From: JBKHJA01 sp046538375
GTDB lineage: Bacteria > Acidobacteriota > Aminicenantia > Aminicenantales > Aminicenantaceae
Assembly (NCBI GenBank): GCA_046538375.1
Contig: JBKHJA010000007.1
Span: 1 to 39,331, forward strand
Direction of reading: 5' to 3'
Length of the DNA: 39,331 nucleotides
Part shown: positions 1 through 9,106 of the stretch, piece after piece
Layout: every line of letters begins with the position of its first letter
Numbering within the stretch: position 1 is the stretch's first letter
Notes under the pieces: generated by a model
The model's database searches: none
What the model was told of the DNA's origin: nothing
Seen by the model: only the letters and a program-made list of their open reading frames with translations
Program-made: the position numbers and the translations under genes

Positions 1-112
1 ACATTTACCCTCCAACATTAAACATTTATTGCTCCAATCCCGTCACTTTGGGACAAAGCCTCTTTTTTATCTTTAGAATGTTTTTAGAACTTTCTCCTGA
101 ATAAGGAAAAAA

Positions 113-141
113 TGCCTATTCCAGTGAAACCAGAATAGGCA
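113..141 (-). terminator. Possible minus-strand intrinsic terminator
   Basis: Nine-base perfect arms (113-121 and 133-141) enclose an 11-base loop. Read on the minus strand, the stem is followed at once by TTTTTTCC, as in a Rho-independent terminator. No minus-strand gene lies immediately to the right, so what it would terminate (an antisense or small RNA) is unknown. The stem is AU-containing and modest, so confidence is low. Confidence 0.25.
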
Positions 142-337
142 GAGAAAAAAGGAAGATATTTTAAATTCTGGAAAAAACGCATGATGACGTTTTTTTTATA
201 TACCACAGCAAAATAAAGCGGTCAACCAAAATACAGGCATAGAATACCAAGCATAGAAAGATTGTACCTGTTTTTCTACTGTGATACCATCGTCTTTCAT
301 TCTATGCAGGAAAAAAACTATTTAAATGCTTATGTAT

Positions 338-367
338 TTGACTCTTAATTTCAGGGTAGCTTATACT
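338..367 (+). promoter_or_regulatory. Sigma70-type promoter for the S9 peptidase
   Basis: TTGACT (338-343) and TATACT (362-367) are each one base from consensus and are separated by 18 bp. Transcription would start near 374, about 60 bases before the TTG start at 436. Assigned by eye from the hexamers only. Confidence 0.5.
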
Positions 368-435
368 TCCTTGCCGGGGGAGATTATGAGTGAAATGCAT
401 AAGCATTATTATTTATTCAGGAAGAGGAGGCAAAA

Positions 436-2775
436 TTGGCAATATCCTTAAGAATACGGTCATTCACATTTTTATTGATAGCTGTATTTACAGCCACTGC
501 TTTTTCGTTTGCACAGAAGGAAAAAAAACCCCAGGTTCTTACCGCCCAAGACTATGCCCGTGCTGAGAAGTTCTTACGTCCACACACAGAACCGCTGGTT
601 TTGGGTGCAGATGTACGCCCCACCTGGCTGGATGGAGACCGCTTCTGGTACCGGAACAGGTTTTCCGAAGGATTTGAGTTTGTGCTGGTAAATGCGGAGA
701 AGGGAATACGCGGGCGGGCTTTCCATCATGAAAAACTGGCTGCAGCTCTCTCTAAAATAACCGGCAAAAATTTTAAGCCTTTCCACCTGCCTTTCAAGCG
801 CTTCCAGTTCTCTGACCATGAAAAATACATCCTCTTTAAAATAAATACTCAGCACTACAAGTACGATATACAGAGAGACTTATGCACAGAGGTGGATCCT
901 TTGATAGACCCGGATCTCCACGCCGTAATCTCTCCTGACGGCAAACATGCCGCTTTCATCCGTAACCACAACCTGTGGATACGAAATCTCCAGACCAAAG
1001 AAGATACCCAACTCACCACAGATGGAGTGGAGAACTTCGGCTACGCCACAGACAACGCTGGATGGATCAGGAGCGACCGGCCTGTTTTACTCTGGTCCCC
1101 TGATTCAAAAAAGATTGCCACTTTTCAACATGACGGGCGCAAGGTGGGAGAAATGTACCTTGTATCCACCAACGTGGGCCATCCCACCCTGCATTCCTGG
1201 AAGTACCCTCTTCCTGGGGATGAGCACATTTTCCGTATCCACCGGGTGGTCATCCATGTCAACGACCCGCACGTAGTAAGACTCAACATGCCTCCTGATC
1301 CTCACCGTTCCACAGTGTGTGACCATGTGGTCTGTCGGGGTGAAGGATTTGCCGATGTGGAGTGGAGCCCTGATTCTTCCCTGTTGGCCTTTGTCTCCAG
1401 CTCCCGGGATCACAGGCACGCTGTACTGCGCACCGCTGACCCTGAGACAGGTGCTGTTCGGGACATCTTGGATGAGACCGTAGATACTTTCTTTGAGTCC
1501 GGCTACAATACCTCCAACTGGCGCGTGCTTCCCCAATCAAATGAGGTGATCTGGTTCTCCCAAAGGGATAACTGGGGACATCTTTACCTTTATGACCTTG
1601 AAACCGGCCAGCTTAAAAACCGAATCACCCAGGGAAACTGGAACGTGCTCCAGGTAAGGCGGGTGGACAAAAAGAGCCGCACCATCTACTTTACCGGGGC
1701 CGGCAGGGAGCCTGGAGATCCTTATTTTCAGTACTTTTACAGTATCCGGATGGATGGGTCAGGCCTTAAGCTCCTTACCTCAGAAAAAGCGAACCATTCT
1801 ATTTCCTTGTCCCCCTCTGGCCGATTCTTTGTGGATATCTGCTCCACCCCGGTAGAACCTCCGGCCACAGTGGTGAGGGATAATAAGGGAGAGAAGCGTC
1901 TCCAGATTGAGGAAGCAGATATTTCCCGCCTCCTCGATGCCGGGTGGAAACCTCCTGTTCCTTTCTCAGTAAAAGCCAGGGACGGCGAAACAGACCTCTA
2001 CGGTCTTATGTTTAAACCCACTCACTTTGATCCCACCAGGAAATACCCTGTCATCAACTACATCTACCCGGGACCGCAGACAGGAAGTGTGAGGACCCGC
2101 AGTTTCGCCGCTTCCAGAGGAGATAGACAGGCCCTGGCAGAACTGGGCTTTATTGTGGTGGCCCTTGATGCCATGGGGACTCCCATGAGGTCCAAGTCAT
2201 TCCATGAGGCCTACTACGGGAATATGGGTGATAACGGTCTCCCGGATCAGATAACCGGGATGAAACAGCTTGCTGAAAGGTATTCATGGATCGACATTGA
2301 GCGGGTAGGAATCTATGGGCATTCAGGAGGCGGGTATGCCTCCACGGATGCCATACTCCGGTACCCTGACTTTTTTAAGGTGGCCGTCAGTGGAGCAGGA
2401 AACCATGACAACCGCAGCTATGAGGACGACTGGGGTGAGAAATGGCAGGGGCTGCTTAAAACGAATCCAGACGGCACCACAAATTACCATAACCAGGCCA
2501 ACCAGCTCCTGGCAGAAAACCTTAAGGGCAAGCTCCTGCTGGCTCACGGCACCATGGATACCAACGTTCCCGTGTACAATACGCTTCTTGTGGTCAAAGA
2601 GCTGATAGCAGCCAACAAGGACTTTGACCTCATCCTGTTTCCAAACCGCGGCCACGGCTTCGGTGATGACCCCTACATGATACGCCGAAGGTGGGACTAC
2701 TTCGTTAAACACCTCCTGGGAGCAGAACCTCCCAAAGAATACGAATTCAAGATGGAGGAGCCATCGAAAAGATGA
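436..2775 (+). CDS. Dipeptidyl-peptidase IV-like S9 family serine peptidase, exported
   Basis: A 779-residue prolyl-oligopeptidase-family enzyme expected to remove dipeptides, often after proline, from peptide N-termini. An N-terminal hydrophobic signal (about residues 5-26, ending near FSFAQ) predicts export to the periplasm or outer surface. Residues of about 100-500 form the DPP-IV-type beta-propeller, with repeated WSPDS motifs. About 540-775 is the alpha/beta hydrolase. The catalytic triad is readable: Ser630 in GHSGGGYAS, Asp708 in HGTMDTNVP and His740 in RGHGFGDD. The length fits DPP-IV homologues. The start is TTG at 436, chosen because GAGGAGG (424-430) sits five bases upstream and the signal peptide follows directly. 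It is monocistronic, with its own promoter; the next gene is on the opposite strand. Exact substrate preference cannot be read from sequence. Confidence 0.93.
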   Translation: MAISLRIRSFTFLLIAVFTATAFSFAQKEKKPQVLTAQDYARAEKFLRPHTEPLVLGADVRPTWLDGDRFWYRNRFSEGFEFVLVNAEKGIRGRAFHHEKLAAALSKITGKNFKPFHLPFKRFQFSDHEKYILFKINTQHYKYDIQRDLCTEVDPLIDPDLHAVISPDGKHAAFIRNHNLWIRNLQTKEDTQLTTDGVENFGYATDNAGWIRSDRPVLLWSPDSKKIATFQHDGRKVGEMYLVSTNVGHPTLHSWKYPLPGDEHIFRIHRVVIHVNDPHVVRLNMPPDPHRSTVCDHVVCRGEGFADVEWSPDSSLLAFVSSSRDHRHAVLRTADPETGAVRDILDETVDTFFESGYNTSNWRVLPQSNEVIWFSQRDNWGHLYLYDLETGQLKNRITQGNWNVLQVRRVDKKSRTIYFTGAGREPGDPYFQYFYSIRMDGSGLKLLTSEKANHSISLSPSGRFFVDICSTPVEPPATVVRDNKGEKRLQIEEADISRLLDAGWKPPVPFSVKARDGETDLYGLMFKPTHFDPTRKYPVINYIYPGPQTGSVRTRSFAASRGDRQALAELGFIVVALDAMGTPMRSKSFHEAYYGNMGDNGLPDQITGMKQLAERYSWIDIERVGIYGHSGGGYASTDAILRYPDFFKVAVSGAGNHDNRSYEDDWGEKWQGLLKTNPDGTTNYHNQANQLLAENLKGKLLLAHGTMDTNVPVYNTLLVVKELIAANKDFDLILFPNRGHGFGDDPYMIRRRWDYFVKHLLGAEPPKEYEFKMEEPSKR

Positions 2776-2875
2776 TAGATGATAGACAAAGGAGAATTCC
2801 TGAAGATCTGGATGTTGGAATTACCGCCCCCACTCCTGGAATGAGGGATGGAAAAAGCATTACAGCCCCTCTTTC

Positions 2876-4201
2876 TCAGCTAGGCAGACCGTGTTTCACA
2901 TAATATGAGACAGCTTCCACGAAAAGATCCAATTCACGAAGTGTGGTGTAAATGCTGGGAGTAACACGTATCCCAGATAGATCTTCTCTTCCCTCAACAG
3001 GTGCAGGTACAGTGACAGGAATGACATAAATCTTATGTTTATCGAATAACAATTGACTCAGTTTCCTCATATCCAGTTGTTCGGCAGTGAAAGTCCCTAT
3101 CCCGCATGCCTGGGCTGGATGGAAGGAAGTGAGGATTTTCACCCCTGGAAGCTTCTCTATTGCCCGGGCCCAATAATTCTTGAGATAGCGCAGCCTCTCT
3201 TCTTTCCTTGCGCCGCCAATTCCGTGATGAAAAGCCAATGCATCACCGACTGCCAGCTTCAAATACTCAGGATGGGTGCCTATGTGCTCAAATTTCCTGA
3301 TATTATCTCCTTGAGGGTCTGGAGCAGGAAAAAGAGGCCAGATCTTTTTGATTTTTTCTTTTTTCACGTACAGGAAACCTGTTCCGATGGGAGCCATCAT
3401 CCATTTGTGCAGGTTTGCTCCATAAATATCGCAATCCAAATCCTTCTGTTTGAATTCAAAATGGCCAAATGCATGGGCCCCGTCGATGACAACTTCAATC
3501 CCCCGACTGCGGGCCATCTGACAGATTTCTTTCATGGGAAATATCTGTCCTGTCAAGTTAGTGATATGGCAGACAAGGATGAGTTTTGTCCGTGGTGTGA
3601 TATTCTTCTCAAAAAGATAGGCTAATTCTTTAAGGCTTTGAGGTGGGTAGCGAAAAGAAAAGGTTCTCACTTTGAGGCCTTCTCTTTTCTGCCTCTGGTA
3701 TAAGGCATTTTTCATGGAAGGATAATCGTGAGTGGTGGTTAGAAGTTCATCTCCGGGCTGGAAATCGATGCCCAGAAGCGCGATCTGGAGAGCTTCGGTC
3801 ACATTTCTGACCAGGGCAATTTCTTCCGGTGAACATCCAAAAGTCTCAGCCAATTTCTTACGGATGAGCTCCTTACGCGGCCGAAGAATTTTCCATTCGT
3901 TGTAAACAGGGGCACCGTTAGCGAAATCCATGTAGCGTTTGGCCGCATCCATAACCATGGTAGGAGCAGGGTGAACCCCGCCGTTGTTGAGGTTGACTAT
4001 GCTGCGATCTGTGTTGAAAGCCTGTTGAACATAAAACCAGAAATCTTCGTCTCTGGCCGCCTCTTCCGGAGAGAGTTTTTTAATCTGGCTGATCTTTTTC
4101 TCAAGGGCAGCTTGGACATTCTGTGCTGATAATCCGAATACACTCAGGCCTCCTATTCCCAGACCAAGAGTTTTTAAAAAAAATCTGCGGTCCGTACTCA
4201 T
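2876..4201 (-). CDS. Tat-exported class V aminotransferase (isopenicillin-N epimerase/cysteine desulfurase-like)
   Basis: A PLP-dependent fold-type I enzyme of 441 residues. The N-terminus MSTDRRFFLKTLGLGIGG carries a twin-arginine motif and hydrophobic stretch, so the folded, cofactor-loaded enzyme is probably exported by Tat. The PLP lysine is Lys266 in NLHKWMM. Upstream landmarks include VIDGAHAFGHF (cofactor Asp and His) and NVTEALQIALLG. It resembles the isopenicillin N epimerase/selenocysteine-lyase-like branch, whose exported members have mostly unknown substrates. I chose ATG at 4201 over the in-frame ATG at 4228 because AGGAGAGG lies directly upstream of 4201 and the Tat motif begins there. 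It lies 59 bases downstream of the ferritin-like/VIT gene on the same strand and may be co-transcribed with it. Confidence 0.88.
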   Translation of the reverse strand: MSTDRRFFLKTLGLGIGGLSVFGLSAQNVQAALEKKISQIKKLSPEEAARDEDFWFYVQQAFNTDRSIVNLNNGGVHPAPTMVMDAAKRYMDFANGAPVYNEWKILRPRKELIRKKLAETFGCSPEEIALVRNVTEALQIALLGIDFQPGDELLTTTHDYPSMKNALYQRQKREGLKVRTFSFRYPPQSLKELAYLFEKNITPRTKLILVCHITNLTGQIFPMKEICQMARSRGIEVVIDGAHAFGHFEFKQKDLDCDIYGANLHKWMMAPIGTGFLYVKKEKIKKIWPLFPAPDPQGDNIRKFEHIGTHPEYLKLAVGDALAFHHGIGGARKEERLRYLKNYWARAIEKLPGVKILTSFHPAQACGIGTFTAEQLDMRKLSQLLFDKHKIYVIPVTVPAPVEGREDLSGIRVTPSIYTTLRELDLFVEAVSYYVKHGLPS

Positions 4202-4260
4202 ATTTCCTCTCCTTTCAGGCAAGTTCAAATGAACAATTTATTTATATTATTTGATTTCGT

Positions 4261-5163
4261 CTATATTTCCACATGCAGAAATGTTCTGGCTAAAAAACCG
4301 ATAAGAAAGGCTAGAACGGCCACTCCCATACTGACCAAAACCATTTCAGAAAATCTTTTACGCAAAGGGATCTCTTTAACCACTGAAATATAAAAACTGA
4401 AAACAAAGAGTAACACAATGGCATTGAAGATCATAAAGCCAAGGGAAAAGAACACGTTATCAAAAATAAAATAGGGGAATATCAACAATACAAAAGCAAT
4501 CATATTGGTCATGCCGCCGTAAAAGACCGCCTTGAAAGGACTGTGGAAACCTCTGCCGGTTCTGGTGCCCAGATATTCGGTGCTGGCTACAGAGAGCACC
4601 ATAGCCAGCCCGGCGATCAATCCTGTGATGAGTATCAGGTTTTTCTCAGGAAGGGCGAGAGTTAGCCCAGCGAGAAGCCCGGTGAGCTCGACCAGCGCCA
4701 CATTCAGGCCCCGTGCCATGTCAGCAGTGTATTTGAGCCGCTCTTCATCGATCAAGCTGATGAGCTCTCTTTCGTGTATATTTTCCTCTTCGGCGATATC
4801 CAAAGCCTCAGAAACGGATTTGCCGATCTGGGCATATTTTTCTTGAGCCTGAGCTTCGCCTCGTTCCATAAGCTTGATGCCAAAGGTCAGACCGAACACC
4901 CTGGAAATCAGGTAATACAGCCATATCTTGAACTGGCTTGGCTTGACTCTTGCCTGGGTGTATCGTTTCCATATATTGTGGTGGCTCAGCTCATCCTTGG
5001 CGATGCGCTGGAGAATGTTCTTATTATGATCGTCTCTCACCGATTGTGAAAGTCTTTCATAGATGAAATACTCCGTGATTTCTCCCCTCTGCATGGCCAT
5101 AATTTTGGTTTTTACTTCTTGGCCTATCCCTTCATTCTGGCTTTCTTGGAGTTTCCTGTTCAT
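4261..5163 (-). CDS. Ferritin-like/VIT1-CCC1 membrane fusion protein, probable Fe/Mn transporter
   Basis: A 300-residue protein with two modules. Residues of about 15-140 are a rubrerythrin/ferritin-like helical domain with acidic and histidine metal-site candidates (Glu28 and Glu31, Glu36, DELSHH, and EEENIHERE). Residues of about 150-300 are a VIT1/CCC1 domain with roughly five membrane helices, including the typical GLTLALPEKNLILITGLIAG and STEYLGTRTGRG region. VIT1/CCC1 proteins move Fe2+ or Mn2+ across membranes. In MbfA-type fusions the cytosolic ferritin-like part senses or oxidises iron during export, so iron or manganese efflux is the likely role. Start ATG 5163 is preceded by AAGGAA. 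A plausible promoter lies at 5239-5268. Confidence 0.85.
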   Translation of the reverse strand: MNRKLQESQNEGIGQEVKTKIMAMQRGEITEYFIYERLSQSVRDDHNKNILQRIAKDELSHHNIWKRYTQARVKPSQFKIWLYYLISRVFGLTFGIKLMERGEAQAQEKYAQIGKSVSEALDIAEEENIHERELISLIDEERLKYTADMARGLNVALVELTGLLAGLTLALPEKNLILITGLIAGLAMVLSVASTEYLGTRTGRGFHSPFKAVFYGGMTNMIAFVLLIFPYFIFDNVFFSLGFMIFNAIVLLFVFSFYISVVKEIPLRKRFSEMVLVSMGVAVLAFLIGFLARTFLHVEI

Positions 5164-5238
5164 TAAAATTTCCTTTATAAGGTGGCTGCATATTCAGGCT
5201 TATTTTATGCGATTTTCTCCCTTTAAAATTCGTGGATG

Positions 5239-5268
5239 AATATATCATACCAAAAAAAGAGAAATCAA
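5239..5268 (-). promoter_or_regulatory. Candidate promoter for the ferritin-like/VIT gene
   Basis: On the minus strand TTGATT (5268-5263) and TATATT (5244-5239) are separated by 18 bp. The start codon lies about 75 bases downstream. Identified by eye. Confidence 0.35.
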
Positions 5269-5411
5269 CGACCAAGAAATGAAGACAGGGCGGCAGGAAT
5301 AGCCCAACATTGGATGATTTCAGATGATGCATCAAAACAGGGAGAGATGAAAACAAAATCCGAGAGCACCAGACCGAAGAGGTATTGAGGAGTATGAAAA
5401 AAGTTTTTTGA

Positions 5412-5440
5412 TTGCATGATTCACAACTTGAATTTATAAT
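5412..5440 (+). promoter_or_regulatory. Candidate promoter for the M3 peptidase
   Basis: A perfect TATAAT (5435-5440) lies 17 bp downstream of a poor -35 candidate TTGCAT (5412-5417). Predicted transcription starts near 5447, about 55 bases before the ATG. The weak -35 lowers confidence. Confidence 0.4.
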
Positions 5441-5500
5441 GAATATTCATGTCTTTTGACACTCCATACAATCCAAATCATTCATAAAAGGAGATAAAAA

Positions 5501-7603
5501 ATGAGGAAAACCGTGGTGTTCATCCTTTTGGCGGGACTGACCCTCTGCGCCTGCTCAAAGCAACAAACAGAAACAAATCCATTCTTCAGTGAGTTTGACA
5601 CTCCCTATCAAGTGCCTCCTTTTGACAAAATAAAGGAGGAGCATTATCTGCCTGCTTTTAAAGAGGCGTTTAAACAGCAGCAGCAGGAAATCAAAGCCAT
5701 CACCAAAAACCCTGAGCCCCCCACATTTGAAAACACCTTGGAAGATCTGGATAAAAGCGGGAAACTTTACAGAAAAGTCAATAGTGTTTTCAATGTGCTC
5801 AACGGTTCGATGACCAATGAAAAGATGCAGGAAATCGCCAAGCAGGTGGCTCCTCTTCGTTCTCAACACCAGGACGATATTCTGATGAACAGGGAATTAT
5901 TCCGAAGAGTTGTGTCTGTCTACCAAAAAAAAGATGAACTGGACTTATCAACTGAACAGCAAACCCTGCTTGATGAATATTATAAAGATTTTGTGAGAGG
6001 TGGGGCTAACCTGGATGAGGAAAACAAGGCAAAACTGAGAGAAATAAACAAAGAATTATCTCTTCTCATGGTGAAGTTTGGCGAGAATATTCTCAAAGAA
6101 AATAATCGATTTGAGATGGTCATCGACAAGGAAGAAGACTTGGCTGGACTTCCCCAGGCGGTCATCCATGGTGCAGAAGAAGCGGCAGAAGAGCGAGGTT
6201 ATGAAGGTAAATGGGTTTTTACACTGCATAAACCAAGCATGATCCCCTTTCTTCAGTACGCCCGGAACCGTGAACTCAGGGAAAAAATTTTCAAGGCCTA
6301 TATCAACCGCGGAAACCATAACGATGAATTGGACAACAAGGCCATTTTATCCAAGATCGTAACCCTGCGGTTGAAAAGGGCAAATCTTCTGGGTTACAAA
6401 ACCCACGCTCATTTTGTGCTGGAAGAGAATATGGCCAAGACACCTGAAAATGTTTTCAACTTGTTGGATAAAATTTGGAAGCCCGCATTGAAGGTAGCCA
6501 AAAAAGAAGCTCAGGAGCTTCAAGAGATGATCTACAGGGAAGGAAAAAACTTTAATCTTCAGCCTTGGGATTGGTGGTATTATGCAGAAAAATTGAAGAA
6601 AGCCAGGTATGAGCTGGATGAAGAACTTTTAAAACCCTACTTCAAACTGGAAAATTTGAGGCAGGGAGCCTTTTATGTGGCCAATAGACTCTATGGAATT
6701 CAGTTTGTGGAGAGAGATGACATTCCCAGGTATCATCAAGATGTGGAGGTGTTCGAGGTCCAAGAAGCCGATGGATCCCACATCGGTATTCTTTACACCG
6801 ATTATTTTCCCAGGGCAAGCAAAAGAGGCGGAGCGTGGATGAACAGCTTCCGGAAACAATCAAAGCTGGATGGCGAAGATATCCATCCCGTTGTGACCAA
6901 CAACGGCAACTTTTCCAAGCCCGCAGGTGATCGGCCAGCATTGCTCAGTTCTGAAGAAGTGTTGACTCTGTTTCATGAATTCGGTCATGCTCTTCACGGG
7001 CTTCTTTCCGACTGCAGATATGTCAAACTCTCAGGCACATCTGTTCCCAGAGATTTTGTGGAGCTTCCTTCTCAGATTATGGAAAACTGGGCCTTTGAGC
7101 CAGAAGTGCTCAAAGTCTATGCCCAGCACTACCAGACCGAGGAACCCATTCCCCAACAACTGATCGATAAGTTGAGCAAGGCTCGTCTGTTTAACCAGGG
7201 CTTTGCCACTGTGGAGTATATGGCCGCTGCCTATCTGGATATGGACTGGCACATATTGACTGAAATCGAAGAAATCGACTGTGAGGCGTTTGAGAGAGAA
7301 TCCATGGAGCAGATAGGATTGATCCCTGAAATTGTGGTCAGGTACCGGAGCCCCTATTTCAACCATATCTTCGCCGGCGGTTATTCAGCTGGATATTACA
7401 GTTACATCTGGTCTGAAGTGCTGGATGCTGATGCCTTTCAAGCCTTCAAGGAAACAGAGCTTTTTCACAAAAAGACAGCCCAGGCATTCAGGGAAAATAT
7501 TTTGGAGAGGGGTGGAACCGAAGATCCCATGACCCTCTATGTGCGGTTTAGAGGATCTGAACCCACGGTTGAACCCATGCTGAAAAGGAAAGGCCTTATC
7601 TAA
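5501..7603 (+). CDS. M3 family peptidyl-dipeptidase (Dcp-like) lipoprotein
   Basis: A 700-residue zinc metallopeptidase of the M3 (oligopeptidase A/Dcp) family, which cuts short peptides, releasing C-terminal dipeptides in the Dcp branch. The zinc site is complete: His492-Glu493-x-x-His496 in HEFGHALHGLL, with Glu521 in DFVELPSQ as third ligand. The C-terminal YYSYIWSEVLDADAF and FRGSEPTVEPML segments are characteristic. The N-terminus (LTLCACSK) has a lipobox with Cys18 as the probable acylated residue, so this copy is likely anchored in the envelope, whereas many family members are cytoplasmic. The start is ATG 5501, preceded by AAAAGGAG. The next gene is 276 bases downstream, so it is probably monocistronic. 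Confidence 0.95.
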   Translation: MRKTVVFILLAGLTLCACSKQQTETNPFFSEFDTPYQVPPFDKIKEEHYLPAFKEAFKQQQQEIKAITKNPEPPTFENTLEDLDKSGKLYRKVNSVFNVLNGSMTNEKMQEIAKQVAPLRSQHQDDILMNRELFRRVVSVYQKKDELDLSTEQQTLLDEYYKDFVRGGANLDEENKAKLREINKELSLLMVKFGENILKENNRFEMVIDKEEDLAGLPQAVIHGAEEAAEERGYEGKWVFTLHKPSMIPFLQYARNRELREKIFKAYINRGNHNDELDNKAILSKIVTLRLKRANLLGYKTHAHFVLEENMAKTPENVFNLLDKIWKPALKVAKKEAQELQEMIYREGKNFNLQPWDWWYYAEKLKKARYELDEELLKPYFKLENLRQGAFYVANRLYGIQFVERDDIPRYHQDVEVFEVQEADGSHIGILYTDYFPRASKRGGAWMNSFRKQSKLDGEDIHPVVTNNGNFSKPAGDRPALLSSEEVLTLFHEFGHALHGLLSDCRYVKLSGTSVPRDFVELPSQIMENWAFEPEVLKVYAQHYQTEEPIPQQLIDKLSKARLFNQGFATVEYMAAAYLDMDWHILTEIEEIDCEAFERESMEQIGLIPEIVVRYRSPYFNHIFAGGYSAGYYSYIWSEVLDADAFQAFKETELFHKKTAQAFRENILERGGTEDPMTLYVRFRGSEPTVEPMLKRKGLI

Positions 7604-7641
7604 CTTCTGTACACAACTTTCCGCCTCGAATTGTTTCATTC

Positions 7642-7670
7642 TTGACGTGAGTATAGTATAATTCTATGTA
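7642..7670 (+). promoter_or_regulatory. Weak candidate promoter for the saccharopine-dehydrogenase-like gene
   Basis: TTGACG (7642-7647) pairs with TATGTA (7665-7670) at 17 bp. A better -10 sequence, TATAAT at 7657-7662, is only 9 bp away from it. Either arrangement would leave a leader of about 200 bases before the ATG at 7880, in which I see no riboswitch or strong fold. Confidence 0.25.
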
Positions 7671-7879
7671 AATGTTTCGGTTACCCATGAAAAAAATAAA
7701 AGTAGATTGCTCACCATCCATGATATATGAAGAAAATATCAGCTTGATTTCATATCTAAACCGTTTCAGCGGTCTGTAATCGCTTACATCTCCTTTCGTT
7801 TTCTCTTTATAAAGGGAACAATTCCTGTAAAAGATCCCATTTTTTCAATTCTGACAGGTCATTTTAAAAAGGAGGAACC

Positions 7880-9019
7880 ATGAAAATCATGATATTAGGT
7901 TCGGGTTTGGTTGGTGCCCCCATGGCCAGGGATTTGGCAGAGGATTCCCGATTCCAGGTGGCTGTGGCTGATATCCAACCTGAAGCTTTAGCCAAGCTTG
8001 CCCAGGAATCACGAATCACTGCCGTACAAAAAGATTTATCCAAACCTGCCAACCTGAAAAAATTGATTTCGGATTACCATTTGGTCATAAACGCCCTTCC
8101 CGGTTTCATGGGCTTTCAAACGCTCAAAACTGTCATAGAAGCCAGAAAGGATGTGATCGACATCTCTTTTTTTTCTGAAGATCCATTTGAGCTGGACAGC
8201 CTGGCCAAATCGAATAATGTCACGGCCATTGTGGACTGTGGAGTTTCTCCGGGGATGAGCAACGTTTTAATCGGGCATGTTAATCATCTGCTGGACAGTA
8301 CCGACAGTATTGAAATATTCGTAGGCGGACTGCCTGAGACTCGTGAATGGCCCTATGAATACAAAGCCAGTTTTTCTCCAGCCGATGTGATTGAAGAATA
8401 CATCCGTCCGGCAAGATTCATGGAAAACGGAAAGCTTGTGGAAAAACCTGCTCTTTCAGATCCTGAATACATAAACTTTCCTCAGATAGGCACTTTAGAG
8501 GCTTTCCTTACCGATGGTTTAAGAACCCTGGTAAAGACTATACATGCTCCTCATATGGTCGAAAAAACACTGAGGTATCCCGGACATGCTGAAAAGATGA
8601 AGATGCTAAGAGAAACTGGCTTTTTCAGAAAACAGGAAATATCTGTAAACGGAGTGAACATAAAACCCGTTGATATGACTGCGGCTCTTCTTTTTCCAAA
8701 ATGGAAATTGAATGATTTAGATAAGGACCTAACAGTGATGATGATGTCGGTTGAAGGAAGGAAAAAGCACCAGCGGTGGAGATATGTCTACAAACTCCTG
8801 GATCGGTATGATGGGACAAGGCAGATCCATTCCATGGCCCGGACCACGGGATACACGGCCACTGTGGCCCTGAGGATGGCTTCTGAGGGATTATACACCA
8901 GAAAGGGAATTTCGCCCCCTGAATATATCGGTCAAAAGCCCCAATGTGTGGAGTTTATGCTGAAAGGACTTAAACAGAGAGGTGTGGTCTACGAGGAAAA
9001 AGCAGAGAAATTAGACTGA
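7880..9019 (+). CDS. Saccharopine dehydrogenase-like NAD(P)-dependent oxidoreductase
   Basis: A 379-residue protein beginning with a dinucleotide-binding Rossmann motif (ILGSGLVGAPMARDLA) and the acidic end of the second strand (VADIQPEA). DCGVSPGMSNVLIG near residue 120 is the typical saccharopine-dehydrogenase-family signature, followed by the catalytic/substrate domain. Family members act on saccharopine, carboxynorspermidine or related amino-acid adducts. No other lysine- or polyamine-pathway gene is nearby, so the substrate is open. The length fits the bacterial short form without a fused lysine-ketoglutarate reductase. Start ATG 7880 is preceded by AAGGAGG with good spacing. It probably forms a single-gene unit; a methyltransferase follows after 87 bases. 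Confidence 0.85.
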   Translation: MKIMILGSGLVGAPMARDLAEDSRFQVAVADIQPEALAKLAQESRITAVQKDLSKPANLKKLISDYHLVINALPGFMGFQTLKTVIEARKDVIDISFFSEDPFELDSLAKSNNVTAIVDCGVSPGMSNVLIGHVNHLLDSTDSIEIFVGGLPETREWPYEYKASFSPADVIEEYIRPARFMENGKLVEKPALSDPEYINFPQIGTLEAFLTDGLRTLVKTIHAPHMVEKTLRYPGHAEKMKMLRETGFFRKQEISVNGVNIKPVDMTAALLFPKWKLNDLDKDLTVMMMSVEGRKKHQRWRYVYKLLDRYDGTRQIHSMARTTGYTATVALRMASEGLYTRKGISPPEYIGQKPQCVEFMLKGLKQRGVVYEEKAEKLD

Positions 9020-9032
9020 TAAACTCATCCAT

Positions 9033-9048
9033 GTGGATTTAGTGTTAT
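9033..9048 (+). repeat. Possible remnant of a family A repeat loop
   Basis: GTGGATTTAGTGTTAT in the gap between two genes matches, almost base for base, the central loop of the family A palindrome at 10271-10362. The flanking arms are missing. An exact 15-base match to this loop elsewhere in 39 kb is unlikely by chance, so a decayed copy is suggested. Confidence 0.35.
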
Positions 9049-9106
9049 GGGTGTTTTATTATCCTTGGATTGCTGCTAAAATGATGGGATCATAACAGGA
9101 GCTGGG

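Larger units (their letters stand above)
1..435. other. Intergenic region upstream of the S9 peptidase
   Basis: No convincing gene. It holds a small inverted repeat at 113-141 (arms TGCCTATTC and GAATAGGCA) with an A-run just before it on the plus strand. That would read as a stem followed by a U-run if transcribed from the minus strand. A second loose inverted repeat (GCATAGAAT near 237 with ATTCTATGC near 299) lies before the peptidase promoter. A weak stem (CTTTG/CAAAG, near 45-57) followed by a T-run could end a gene lying to the left. Confidence 0.5.
5164..5500. other. Divergent intergenic region
   Basis: This region lies between the minus-strand ferritin-like/VIT gene and the plus-strand M3 peptidase. 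It contains one candidate promoter for each direction (5239-5268 minus, 5412-5440 plus). I see no gene, repeat or clear terminator in it. Confidence 0.5.

Noticed and set aside
113..141. CRISPR-like or tRNA-like reading of the first hairpin
   Set aside because: Only a single stem; no repeat-spacer array or cloverleaf.
3053..3625. 190-codon plus-strand frame inside the aminotransferase gene
   Set aside because: Antisense shadow of a clearly recognised gene; no ribosome binding site.
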